DNA of 64,000 nt, taken from contig NMRB01000153.1 of assembly GCA_002633025.1 (NCBI GenBank), positions 487,805-551,804 of the forward strand. Reading direction: 5' to 3'. Within the stretch, counting starts at the first letter, position 1. Each line of letters starts with the position of its first letter. Below the pieces are notes generated by a model. It made no database searches and was not told the origin of the DNA. It saw only the letters and a program-made list of their open reading frames with translations. Shown here one piece after another: positions 12,661 through 23,692 of the stretch. The translations under genes and the position numbers were made by a program. This DNA comes from Notospermus geniculatus (lineage: Eukaryota > Nemertea > Pilidiophora > Heteronemertea > Lineidae).

Positions 12661-15600
12661 ATGGAGTTTTACATGTTCTTACTTGGATTGATCGTTGTCG
12701 GTGAGTAATGACTGCAGCACACGTCAAATTTTTCAAATGATGTTTAGGAACTTCGGATGGATTTGGGGCTCGGGTGACCCGGATGTAAGCATTTACCAGC
12801 GTATTCAAAAAAACTGATGAAAAATTTGTATGTCGGCCTACAGCGGTGACAAGCTGTCCCGTCGTTGTGTTAGCTACGCCAGTGGCTGCAGACTTCCTCT
12901 ATTAACTTTAGCCTTTCCTTTCCATTGTTGATTGTAGCGATGAAGGCAAATTATCGCTGCCGAAAGGCGATACAAAAAGTTCCTTCCTGCAATCTTCTCA
13001 GTCGAACCAATGTTGTAATTTGTGTAACCTTCGTGATAAAAGGCGAAGAGAACGCCGATATTGCTGCACACTATCAAGTTGTTAGGCGGTGTTTTTTTCG
13101 AGTTGTGAGATTATGTTTTTTCAATGGCCGTGAGGAAATCATGTCCAGCTTCTTCCCGCTCAAAAAATACTTCACATTTGATTATGATTGTTTTTCTTCC
13201 CAGGGCTCGGTGAATTTTCATCAAATATGGCCGAGGATGGCGGAGGTGAGGAATCAAATCTTATATGTCTGCGGGATACTCAGGTTTTAAAAAAAAAGGT
13301 CTGCTTGCCGTGGAAGAGGAAGTGACGTTATCAAAATACAGCAGGCGTCAGTCAGGGTGACTTAACCAACCGTCAAACGAATAACTTTCGATAGGCCTAT
13401 ATATCTGAACGGATATCACGAAGCCTGGTACTTAATCGATCCAGATATATACCAATACTCGTACAATGACCTGTTGCTGATGATACATATCCATACGTAA
13501 TAAGGACGGGTATTTAGTGAATCGTTACTGATCAATTTTTCAAGAGGCCCACATTCAAATCCTAAGCGACTGAAGTAGGCGTATAGCATGGAATGCTTAG
13601 CCGAATAATTAAAACGCCAATTAATCCCTATACATTACAAAACCTATGTAGCTGTAGATCAATAAAAATGGCTTAAGCACCCCTACTGACCACGTGTTTA
13701 TTTCTCCTCGTTTTGATGTTTACATGTATTTTCTTGCTATTACAGATGGACATTTCTCATCTTGTGAGTACGATTTGCATGTCTTACCAAATTTTCGGTG
13801 GTTTAGTCCGGGTTTACAGTGCGACACTTATATTTATACTTATACATTTGTTAGTTCTGACAGCTGGAAAATACCAGACGACGTTCAAAAAAGAACTTGT
13901 CTGGCAGCTTTCATCGTCACCAGAGACACCATAAAATGGGATATTCCGATCAGAACCATCGCCGTTGAAAGCCTAGTATAACTATCATGTTGATCTCTCA
14001 CGCACAGGGGATGATGTAAGACCTACCCACGTACCGTCTCTTAAAGACACAACGTGGTACTCTCAAATGAACATCTCAAAGCGAACATTGATTTTTATCT
14101 TCCAGCTGGTTCGGCAGAGATGAAGTTTTTCGATAAACACGGTAAGGATCGATCATCATCACTTTAAGTGGAAAAAAATTTAGCCCCATGCATGATAGAA
14201 GATGAGCGAAATTCAGAAAAACCTTTGGCGAGTCAATCGACAATTTCCAGTCAAATCCATGATGAAACGTCTTTCCGCCAGCTTGGAACTAGGCTCAGTT
14301 CTAGTTCCGTCTACTGCTCCAAACTCAAAGCTTGATTTGTCAGTCCCCTTGTTTACTTTCAGGAAAACCCGTCACACCCGCGCCGGTTGTCAGACACACC
14401 ACACTCTCACCCCCATCGACAGCAGACCACACTGATACGGGCCAAGAGGGCAGAGGCGACAATACATCTCCTACTGAAGCTGATGCACCTACTACCAGTG
14501 CAGATGATGCATCCACTTCGAGTGCACCACCAGCTGATACAACTACCAGTGCACAAGCTGGTACGCCCTCTACCAGTGCAGTTGGTACGCCCTCTACCGG
14601 TGCGGCTGATACAACTACTAGTGCAACTGAAACGCCCTCTACCAGTGCTCCAGCTGACACAGCTTCTACAAGTGCAGAAGCTGATACGCCTACCAGTGCA
14701 CCAACTGATATGTCTACCAGTGCACCAGCTGATACGCCCTCTACCAGTGCAGCTGANACACCATAAAATGGGATATTCCGATCAGAACCATCGCCGTTGA
14801 AAGCCTAGTATAACTATCATGTTGATCTCTCACGCACAGGGGATGATGTAAGACCTACCCACGTACCGTCTCTTAAAGACACAACGTGGTACTCTCAAAT
14901 GAACATCTCAAAGCGAGCATTGATTTTTATCTTCCAGCTGGTTCGGCAGAGATGAAGTTTTTCGATAAACACGGTAAGGATCGATCATCATCACTTTAAG
15001 TGGAAAAAAATTTAGCCCCATGCATGATAGAAGATGAGCGAAATTCAGAAAAACCTTTGGCGAGTCAATCGACAATTTCCAGTCAAATCCATGACGAAAC
15101 GTCTTTCCGCCAGCTAGGAACTAGGCTCAGTTCTAGTTCCGTCTACTGCTCCAAACTCAAAGCTTGATTTGTCAGTCCCCTTGTTTACTTTCAGGAAAAC
15201 CCGTCACACCCGCGCCGGTTGTCAGACACACCACACTCTCACCCCCATCGACAGCAGACCACACTGATACGGGCCAAGAGGGCGGAGGCGACAATACATC
15301 TCCTACTGAAGCTGATGCACCTACTACCAGTGCAGATGATGCATCCACTTCGAGTGCACCACCAGCTGATACAACTACCAGTGCACAAGCTGGTACGCCC
15401 TCTACCAGTAGTGCAGTTGGTACGCCCTCTACCGGTGCGGCTGATACAACTACTAGTGCAACTGAAACGCCCTCTACCAGTGCTCCAGCTGACACAGCTT
15501 CTACAAGTGCAGAAGCTGATACGCCTACCAGTGCACCAACTGATATGTCTACCAGTGCACCAGCTGATACGCCCTCTACCAGTGCAGCTGAAACACCAAC

Positions 15601-16018
15601 TAGTGCAACAGACACGCCCTCTACCAGTGCCGCTGATACACCGACTACCAGTGCAACTGATACGCCCTCTACCAGTTCCACTGGCACACCTTCTCATACT
15701 GGTGCAGCTGATACACCCTCTACTGGTGCAGCTGATACACCATCTACCACTGCACCAGCTGACACACCTTCTACCACTGCACCAGCTGACACACCTTCTA
15801 CCACTGCCGATATAAACACACCTTCTACTTCTGCAGCTGATACAAATACAAATAGGTCTACTGATGAGACGGGTACCAGTGCAGCTAGTGACGGTGCCAC
15901 GTCTTCGCCTGAAAATAGGACAGAGCCGGCGGGAAACAGCGGTGGGGAGAAGAAAGAGGCAGCCTTGGCACAAGGCGGCGGTTCTCGGTCATGCTCGGGA
16001 GGCCTCACCTCATGTTAG
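12661..16018 (+). CDS. Secreted mucin-like Thr/Ser-rich protein
   Basis: Proposed exons: 12,661-12,700, 13,204-13,245, 13,746-13,763, 14,106-14,141 and 15,195-16,018. Every junction is phase 1 with a GT/AG border, giving 319 residues. Exon 1 encodes a signal peptide (MEFYMFLLGLIVVG). Three tiny exons follow, including one of 18 nt. The last exon is a long Thr/Ser/Ala/Pro repeat region with variations on TPSTSAADT and ends GGLTSC before a TAG. Such regions are typically heavily O-glycosylated in mucus or cell-surface proteins, so secretion is likely; the exact role is unknown. The fourth and fifth exons are present twice (also 14,938-14,973 and 14,363-14,756) around an N at 14,757, and the upstream repeat exon is truncated there. 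I recognise no named orthologue. Confidence 0.65.
13928..15600. repeat. Probable false tandem duplication around an N
   Basis: 14,758 onward repeats 13,928 onward for about 830 bases with only occasional differences, such as an extra AGT triplet near 15,410 and a few single-base changes. The two copies abut at the single N at 14,757, inside the mucin repeat. This is what two unmerged alleles flanking a contig gap would look like, so the extra exon copies are probably not real. Confidence 0.75.
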
Positions 16019-17064
16019 TATGTATTCGATTATTAGCATCGTTGAATAGACGAGAAAAAATATGACCCCTACCTTGGTGACTTCAGGGCCGTTGCGTTGG
16101 TGAAAGATTTGTGGAAATGCGAGCGAAAACGGCTACACTGCATGTACCGTGTATAGATCAACAGGTCAACACTTCACGAAGCTGCATGCATGAATGTCGG
16201 ACATTTTTGCATTATCCCCCACCACCAACACTCTTCCTAACCCTAACAATAGCCCTCCTGACTGTAACAATAGCGACCATATGCAGTTAAAGGGAATGTC
16301 GGCCCAACGTGGCATTGGGGAGCTGTATAGTGAACCAACAAGACCTAATGAGGACCCTAGCTCACTGCCTCAATAGGTGTCAGCAGTGGTTAAATCTATT
16401 GAAATGAAACTGGCGACTCGGTCCTGATCAATTTCCCACACAAAAGCCGTCCATTGTATAGGACCGAGTTTCGGTGTGCTGCCCTCTATCGTAGCTAGGA
16501 TGCCCATTGGGCGACCACAGCCTATTGGTCAGCCTTCCTTGCACATGTAATACCCATATATCGACAGTTTGTGAAATCGCACGGTTGGTGGAAAACTCTT
16601 TATTATCAAAAATGCTCGGGTCGTCTAAAATGCGCCATGCAGCGAGGCTTATCCTCCAGAACAAACATTCGACCCATAGGGCCGTAGAGTCCGAAGTCAA
16701 GTGTCCCCCAACAATAGACGCGGGCTAGAATGGTTATTGTTGGGTTAGTTGCCGCTTAATCTGTCAGGAGGGTGGAATAAGAAAAACACAGAAATACGGG
16801 GAACACTGATCGACGTTACACCGGCCCAAGCATACGGCCCCAAGATGTTTCCCGAACAAAGCTTACATGAGCATGCGTGTTTAATTTGATGAGCACAGCC
16901 TGCCACCTGTTGGAGGAAAGTGTCAATCAATCTTTTAAAGCCAACCGTCCGTTATTTTCAGGGTATTCAAACTTCATCCTGCGAATAATACCCGTCGTAT
17001 CAATCCGTTTCAACTGGCTGAGTTTGTAAACAACGAAAAAGGTGAAATCTTACAGTACTGGTTG
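16019..17064. other. Intergenic, no gene recognised
   Basis: Short open frames on both strands show no conserved motif or splice context. Nothing further is supported. Confidence 0.5.
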
Positions 17065-17460
17065 ACCAATCAGAAGACTGGATACGGCCTCCACGATGGC
17101 TGAATATGCAAATAAGGGCAGAGTGTTGTCCAATCGTTGAGAACTTTCAGCGCCCCACGTCAAGGCCAATAAGGGCAGTGTCTTCTGATAGATGGAACTA
17201 CTTTATAAAATGCAAGCTGTTACCACGAATATTGACTCTAATGTTTGACGGCGAAAAGTCACCAGGATTTCAATTTTATGGAAGTGCACAGTGAATATCT
17301 AGGTCGGCGACTCTGGCGGGGATAGGTGTGACATCAACGATTGGCATACCTGATGTCATACATTTGTCACTGTAGCCCGACCAGACGGGCGACCAGACCG
17401 ATTCTATCATGACGGATTGGGACAAACTTTTGTCACCAGGCGGCAGTTCCTTCCCTCATT
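17065..17460. repeat. ENPP cluster 3' flank, copy 1
   Basis: The sequence downstream of ENPP6-like exons D recurs downstream of copy B at about 23,197-23,640, beginning TTGACCAATCAGAAGACTGG, with small indels. It marks the edge of the duplicated gene unit. Confidence 0.8.
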
Positions 17461-17538
17461 CCGGTAAAATAATCAAATCAGCATTCTCGATATCCCAATT
17501 AGTATAATTGTAGGGTTATCTTGTGTCGTTCCTTTTGA

Positions 17539-20500
17539 TCAGAAAGAACGCTTGATCAACCAAGAGAGTGACAATGCTATAATGAAATTGACAAAATCTC
17601 CACGATTCATCATCCCTCCACAGCACATCGACGTGAATCTCGCGATACCGGCCGACCTGAATCTCGCGATACCGGCCGACCTGAATCTCGCGATACCGGC
17701 CGACCTGTATCTCGTGATACCGGTCACGTGACTCCAGGTACCATTGTTAGGGGCGGGTTCGACCCCCAGTATTGCACACATCAGCTGGTAGATGTCAACT
17801 GAGTTGATCTTTGGTTGTCTTGCACCTTTGAGGAAATCTGAAAGAAATGGTAGCTTGTTGTAAAACATACCTTGGAGAAGGAAACAAATGGGAAGTAGAG
17901 TAGGCCTTCTTTTCTGTGGATCATTCGATCAGCCTACCTGGTCCAAGCCCGAGAAAGATACCCTGCATACCGATAGTCTCTGGTGGGAAGCCGTGGCCGC
18001 CTCTCTTCGATGTTCGATTCCTTTTCTGCAAGATACATGGGCCCGATTTTCGTAAGAATTCAAAATCAATGTTAAATTTACATTGCATCTCATGTTAATA
18101 AATGTAGAATCAAAAGCGTCTGTGAGTTCAGTTTCGTGCAATCAATTAAAACAGAGTAGGCTATAGAATGACGGTAGACAGTCCTTTAGAATACATTTAT
18201 TTGGCCAGTTCCTCAGCTAAAACCTAGCGTCCACTAGGGCGCGGACAAGACGCGGAACGCAAATTTAGTGAATCCGCAGTCATTCGGCAACCTCTCCGCA
18301 TATTCTTGAATAGGACTTGATGCGGAAGCAATGCCGAAATGACACATTTGCTTCCCGAACCATTCCTAATGTTGTCGGCGCTCTAGTGGACGCCACCCAT
18401 AATGAGACATCGAGTTGACTGCGGAGCTGTTGTTACAGTGTCTCCATCTATTGGCCAGTTCGTTACGTGCTAGTGTCGAAAGTCCTGTTCTTACCATTTT
18501 GAAGCTACAGGAGACATAGTAACCATCATCAGCATAGAACAAGACAGGGGCGATGCGGCGGTCGTGTTTATAGTGATACCGCTCTGGGAAATCTTCCTTC
18601 AGAAAGACATTGAGTCGGGGGTCTGCCTTCTTTACTCTGTCGTAAATCTGAAATACAGCCAATTAAAGGAACAGGAATTACATTAATACACGACACGTGT
18701 GCACGTGATATAATGCACCAAATTATGGGTCATATACATGTAGGCCTAAGCACAGAGGAACTACTTTTTGTCGTTTTGACGTCACAACATGGCCGCTGTG
18801 GTTGGCAGGGACACCAATATCATGGGATCTCTGATTGGACAATGAGTTGACTGGAATTCATGACGTCTGATTCACTTCGGCCTCATCATCATGGTTTAAT
18901 CTTTACCAATGGAATGTACTCGGGGTCCTTTGGATAAATCAACTGAGTTGATCTTTGGTTGTCTTGCACCTTTGAGGAAATCTGCAAGAAATGGTAGCTT
19001 GCTGTAAACATACCTTGGAGAAGGAAACAAATGAGAAGTAGAGTAGGCCTTCTTTTCTGTGGATCCTTCGATCAGCCTACCTGGTCCTAGCCCGAGAAAG
19101 ATCCCCTGCATGCCGAGAGTCTCTGGTGGGAAGCCGTGGCCGCCTATCTTCGATGTTTGGTTCCTTTTCTGCAAGATACAAGGACCCGATTTTCGTAAGA
19201 ATTCAAAATCAATCTTATTACATTGCATCTCATGTTAATAAATGTAGAATCAAAAGCGCCTGTGAGTTCAGTTTTGGAAAATCAATTAAAACAGAGTAGG
19301 CTATAGAATGACGGTAGACAATCACAGATTATTTGGCCAATTCCTCAGCCAATGTGCCATCGAGTTGTCTGCGGAGCTGTTGTTGCAGTGTCTCCATCTA
19401 TTGGCCAGTTCGATACGTGCTACGGCGAAAGTCCTGTTCTTACCATTTTGAAGCTACAGGAGACATAGTAACCATCATCAGCATAGAACAACACAGGGGC
19501 GATGCGGCGGTCGTGTTTATAGTGGTAACGCTCTGGGAAATCTTCCTTCAGGAAGACATTGAGTCGGGGGTCTGCCTTCTTTACTCTGTCGTAAATCTGA
19601 AATACAGCCAAAGGAACAGGAATTACATTATACACGACACGTGTGCACGTGTTCTAAGCACAGAGGAACTACTTTTTATCTTTTTGACGTCACAACATGG
19701 CCGCTGTGGTTGGCAGGGACACCAATATCATGGGATCTCTGATTGGACAATGAGTTGACTGGAATTCATTACGTCTGATTCACTTCGGCCTCATCGTCAT
19801 GGTTTAATCTTTACCAATGGAATGTACTCGGGGTCCTTTGGATAAATCCCGTAATCCAGGCACCATTTAACTGCCGTATTCCATTCCTCTTCTGTGAAAT
19901 TGGCAGCCACATGTATGAGGGGATGCTTGATTGGCGTCATGCCGTGGTCAGACACCAAGATCACGTTTGTCTCACTGTCCAGGTTCCGGGCTTTGAGGCC
20001 ATCAACGAAGAATTTGACCTCCCTGTCGTAGGCCAGGACGGTCTCGTTCATTTCTTCAGAAAATGGTCCGTATCTATGACCAACTCTGTCCGATTCCTCC
20101 ACATATATACCTATCGGAAGACAAGACATGATGTGCCAGGAATAATCAGGGAGGAAAGCTGGGATTAAAATGTTGAGTAATTCAGATCACTCTCCGCGGA
20201 AGAAAAGTGTAACCCCTCCCCCCCCCCCGAATCAATTGCTTTTTCAGTCCATTCTCTATAGAACCCCCCCCCCCCCCGAATCAATTGCTTTTTCAGTCCA
20301 TTCTCTATAGACACCATCGTAAACAGGAAGTCGTCATTCAGTCGGTCGCCTAACTGATGCCAGTCCCTTACCAATGAAGTCAAAGCCTTGTTGTAAGTCA
20401 TCAAGGGTTTTATTGAGGGCATAGTGGATGTAGGTCCGGTTCGGCCAGTACCAGTACTCATCACAGATTTCAGGGGTCACATTACGAATGCTGATCTCAC

Positions 20501-22655
20501 AACCTGGCCAATAGTACAAGGCACTCTTCTTACCCTGAAGTGAAACAAATGAGACCATCCAGGAGACTTTACATAGTACATAGTTCCATCGTCCAATAGT
20601 TCCATCGTCTTGATTTTACTAGGAACATCGTTATTAAATATTTAACAAAGATTGTAAAATTCACGTCACTATTCGGCCGCAAGGTTTCCTCCGTCAGTGA
20701 CTCGATCGCAGGTTGGCATTCGTAACGTCATCAAAGACTTCGCACCAATCCTCGGTGGGTGACCATTCTTCATAATGCATCGTGTAGAAATCGGCTAACC
20801 TCTTCCTACACTCTGCAGCAAGCAGCCAGATTCCGTGTTCAACGCTTTGGGATTTTCTCGTGCGCCCAATCAGAAGCCTCGTTTCTTCGTCGTTCACGGA
20901 AGAAAAAATATCAATTATGTCATTTCATCAAATTTTGATTGGTCAACGTCATTACCGGCACGTGGGTCGGTGCAAGCTTTGCCGTGATTAGTTGCTATTT
21001 TTGGGACCGGGGACTAATCCGTTGAACACGGAATGTGGTTTCCTTGCGTGAAGGGCAAGGGAGGAGAAGCCGAGTCCTTACCTAAACTCAGTGAAGATGA
21101 GGGTGACGTCACCAAACGACAACGATCATGAAACACTTTGATTTGAACGAAAGTCAACACATCTGTCGTCACCCTCATAGCTTATCGACTGAATACAAAC
21201 GAATGTTCTTTTGTTGTGGTCACCCACATGGGTTCTCCATTAAATACAAATGTTTACCTGTTTTGTTGCCGTCACCCACATGGGTTCTCCATTGAATACA
21301 AATGTTTACCTGTTTTGTTGCCGTCACCCACATGAATTTTGATAGGTCAACGTCATTACCGGGAACACGTCATGCACGTGGGTCGGTACAAGCTTTGCCG
21401 TGATTGGTTGCTATTTTTGGGACCGGGAAATCCGTTGAACACGGAATGTGGTTTCCTTGCGTGAAGGTCAAGGGAGGAGAAGCCGAGTCCTTTTACCTAA
21501 ACTCGGTGAAGATGTGGGTGACGTCAACAAACGAAAACGATCATGAAACACTTTGATTTGAACGAAAGTCAACACATGTGTCATCACCCTCATAGCTTAT
21601 CGACTGAATACAAACGAATGTACTTTTGTTGTGGTCACCCACATGGGTTCTCCATTGAATACAAATGTTTACCTGTTTTGTTGCCGTCACCCACATGGGT
21701 TGTCCATTGAATACAAATGTTTACCTGTTTTGTTGCCGTCACCCACATGGGTTCTCCATTGAATACAAATGTTTACCTGTTTTGTTGCCGTCACCCACAA
21801 GGGTTCTCCATTGAATACAAATGTTTACCTGTTTTGTTGCCGTCACCCACATGGGTTCCCCGTCGTTGTAGAAATGGCTGTGGCTGTACTTAGGATTCCG
21901 TGCACTCCACCATGTCTCCTTGTACTTGGGGTCATAAAACCTATTGCTGACCAAGCCATGGCTTTCGGCGTACAAACCTGCATGTATTGCGACGAAAAAT
22001 GAACGATTTCCAAACATTTACGATGTCTTTGTTCTAAATAAGGGCAGAGCGAAGTTGTGAATTTAGGAAGAGATTTCACAATCTCGAGGTACATGTATAT
22101 TGAATGGTCTGCATTTGAAAACAATGCAGTACAGCATCCAATTGGAATCAATGGCTTCAGTGGGTTTTGAAGTCAGTGCAGGCAAAATGCATGTGTCTCG
22201 TAGCGCCAGTGCGGACAATGAAAGTGTCTCGAAATGTCAGTGTAGAAAATGCAAATGTCTCAGCAGGTAGGCCTAGGGACAGCTCTGAATGGTTCCAAGG
22301 AAGACGATATCTTGGCTGACAAAATTCCACATTACTGGAAGGATGCATCCAAAACAAATCGCCCATCACTCGTATCATCATAATTCCATTTTCAAAGAGA
22401 GATCTCCAACTCACCCGTCATGATGGTGTAGTACTGTGGATAGGACAGTGTCGGAAAAGCCATGGTCATCTGCTCCACCCAGGCGCCATTGGTCATGAAC
22501 TCGGTGAAGCCTTCTAATCCTGGAATCTTCAAGTAATCCCAGCGGAAACCGTCAAAAAGGATGAGCACGACCTTGTTGGGGGTTTGACCTTGTGCCATCA
22601 ACCCCGCCAGGAAGGTGAGAATTCCAACCGAAAGAATAGGTCCGAGTCCGCCCAT
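17539..22655 (-). CDS. ENPP6-like phosphodiesterase, fused copy C/D
   Basis: Copy C exons: 1 (22,415-22,655), 2 (21,829-21,977), 3 (20,372-20,534), 4 (19,815-20,110), 5 (19,444-19,596), 6 (19,081-19,168). Then comes a broken exon 7/4 hybrid (18,907-18,981), followed by copy D exons 5 (18,495-18,647), 6 (17,938-18,025) and 7 (17,539-17,837). All phases match ENPP6 (glycerophosphocholine choline phosphodiesterase, GPI-anchored, alkaline-phosphatase superfamily). Seen: a signal peptide, LFDGFRWDY (metal Asp), FPTLSYPQYY (Ser nucleophile as in ENPP6), YYWPGCE, a metal-binding Asp/His pair in SDRVGHRYGP, SDHGM, GGHGF (metal His), and a hydrophobic C-tail. A full enzyme is possible only if splicing skips the hybrid exon, for example C6 to D7 (462 residues) or C4 to D5. 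Either junction preserves frame. Confidence 0.75.
17635..17730 (-). repeat. 24-bp in-frame coding repeat in last exon of copy D
   Basis: Three exact units of GAATCTCGCGATACCGGC plus CGACCT precede a fourth, divergent unit. Each adds eight residues (RFRSAGIA) just after the conserved SHVTGI segment. Copies A and B lack the expansion: D exon 7 is 299 nt against 227 in B, a difference of exactly 72. Confidence 0.85.
18227..18393. mobile_element. Harbinger-like MITE in intron 5 of copy D
   Basis: The inner ends form an inverted repeat, GCGTCCACTAG and CTAGTGGACGC, flanked by a few less-matched bases. The direct repeat TAA lies on both sides (about 18,218 and 18,401). The matching intron positions in copies B and C are uninterrupted (CAGCCAATG), so the insertion postdates gene duplication. 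A 3-bp TAA duplication fits PIF/Harbinger. A left-end fragment of the same element lies at 32,972-33,058. Confidence 0.65.
18907..18981 (-). pseudogene. Hybrid exon: start of exon 7 fused to end of exon 4
   Basis: The acceptor and first ~40 bases are those of ENPP6-like exon 7 (DFLKGARQPKINSVD). At about 18,939 it switches to the last ~33 bases and donor of exon 4, with only TC shared at the joint. Exon 4 sequence is then read out of frame. The hybrid takes in phase 1 and puts out phase 1, while exon 5 needs phase 0, so including it would shift the frame. Confidence 0.8.
20205..20312. repeat. Poly-C tract and ~58-bp duplication
   Basis: CCCCCCCCCC followed by GAATCAATTGCTTTTTCAG occurs twice in tandem in intron 3 of copy C. 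The equivalent spot in copy B is next to the N at 24,926, so the C tract may have broken the assembly there. Confidence 0.8.
20930..21860 (-). repeat. Minisatellite made of exon 2 end plus splice donor (copy C)
   Basis: Units of about 52 bases repeat the 3' end of exon 2 (GAACCCATGTGGGTGAC, then ACAAAACAG), its donor GTAAACATTTG and some intron. Besides the true donor (exon end 21,829), near-identical donors end at about 21,777, 21,725, 21,673, 21,310 and 21,258. A ~400-bp block (20,930-21,330) is itself duplicated at 21,333 onward, which splits the array in two. Confidence 0.85.
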
Positions 22656-22913
22656 GGTGAGCGATCCAATGGTGATGAATGATGATTAGGCCTACCCCTG
22701 TGTTTGTAATTATACAACATGTAGGCCAACTGACCGGATAATCAGTATTGACGGTGGCCATCTTCATTAAATCAAATTTGATTCAAAAACTATTGCAATG
22801 CACACATCAAGCAGTCTGGCAGGACAGACCTCATTCAAACATCGGGTGACGGTAGAAGTAAAGGTAGGCCGCTAACCTATCACCCTATCTTTTGCGATGA
22901 AAAGAAGCCAGCA

Positions 22914-23174
22914 ATGTCAGGGATTGTACAACTCTATGACTGCTTACTTTATAAGGAAATTAACATATTTTTACCGGTGAAAAATGTGGGTTTCAATAAG
23001 ATTACAACAGCGGATAAGGCGGCAGCCACACGTCCTGCAGCTCGCTCGGAAAAGATGTGCGCAGCGACTCCGATCGTCCGTCTCCAAAGTTCGCGTTATC
23101 CACCCTCTCCAGCGGTTGGACTTGGAGCATCTCATCACGTGGATGATAAAGAACACTCCGATTGAAAGCCTCGA
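22914..23174 (-). pseudogene. Partial copy of the 31,452-31,997 gene
   Basis: This matches 31,417-31,681 closely but lacks the part encoding the MGCKSSK N-terminus. In the corresponding frame a TAA interrupts it (near 23,098) where the full copy reads GGK. It sits upstream of copy C just as the full gene sits upstream of copy A, so it was carried along in the segmental duplication. Confidence 0.65.
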
Positions 23175-23196
23175 CAACAGACCCGCTTGCAGCACT

Positions 23197-23640
23197 GTTT
23201 GACCAATCAGAAGACTGGATACGGCCTCTACGATGGCTGAATATGCAAATACGGGCAGAGTGTTGTCCAATCGTTGAGAACTTTCAGCGCACCACGTCAA
23301 GGCCAATAAGGGCAGTGTCTTCTGATAGATGGAACTACTTTATAAAATGCAAGCTATTACCACGAATATTGACTCTAATGTTTGACGGCAAAAAGTCACC
23401 AGGATTTCAATTTTATGGAAGTGGCACAGTGAATCGAGGTCGGCGACTGTGGCGAAGATATAGGGGGCCTAGGTGTGACATCAACGACTGGGATAGCTGA
23501 TGACATAGATTTGTCACTGTAGTCCGACCAGACCGATTCAGGACGAAATGGGACAAACTTTAACAGTTACTGTATAGCCTATACTGCTTTTGTCACCAGG
23601 TGGCAGCTCCTTCCCTCATTCCGGTAAAATCATCAAATGT
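23197..23640. repeat. ENPP cluster 3' flank, copy 2
   Basis: Counterpart of 17,065-17,460, downstream of copy B. Together with the upstream fragment at 22,914-23,174 it defines the boundary between duplicated units. Confidence 0.8.
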
Positions 23641-23692
23641 TCTCTATATGCCATTAGTATTGTAGGTCTATCCTTGTATTGTAACCTCTTGA

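Noticed and set aside
14340-15973. Minus-strand and alternate-frame open frames through the Thr/Ser repeat
   Set aside because: They are shadows of the mucin-like exon. The plus-strand frame has matching splice borders and a signal-peptide exon.
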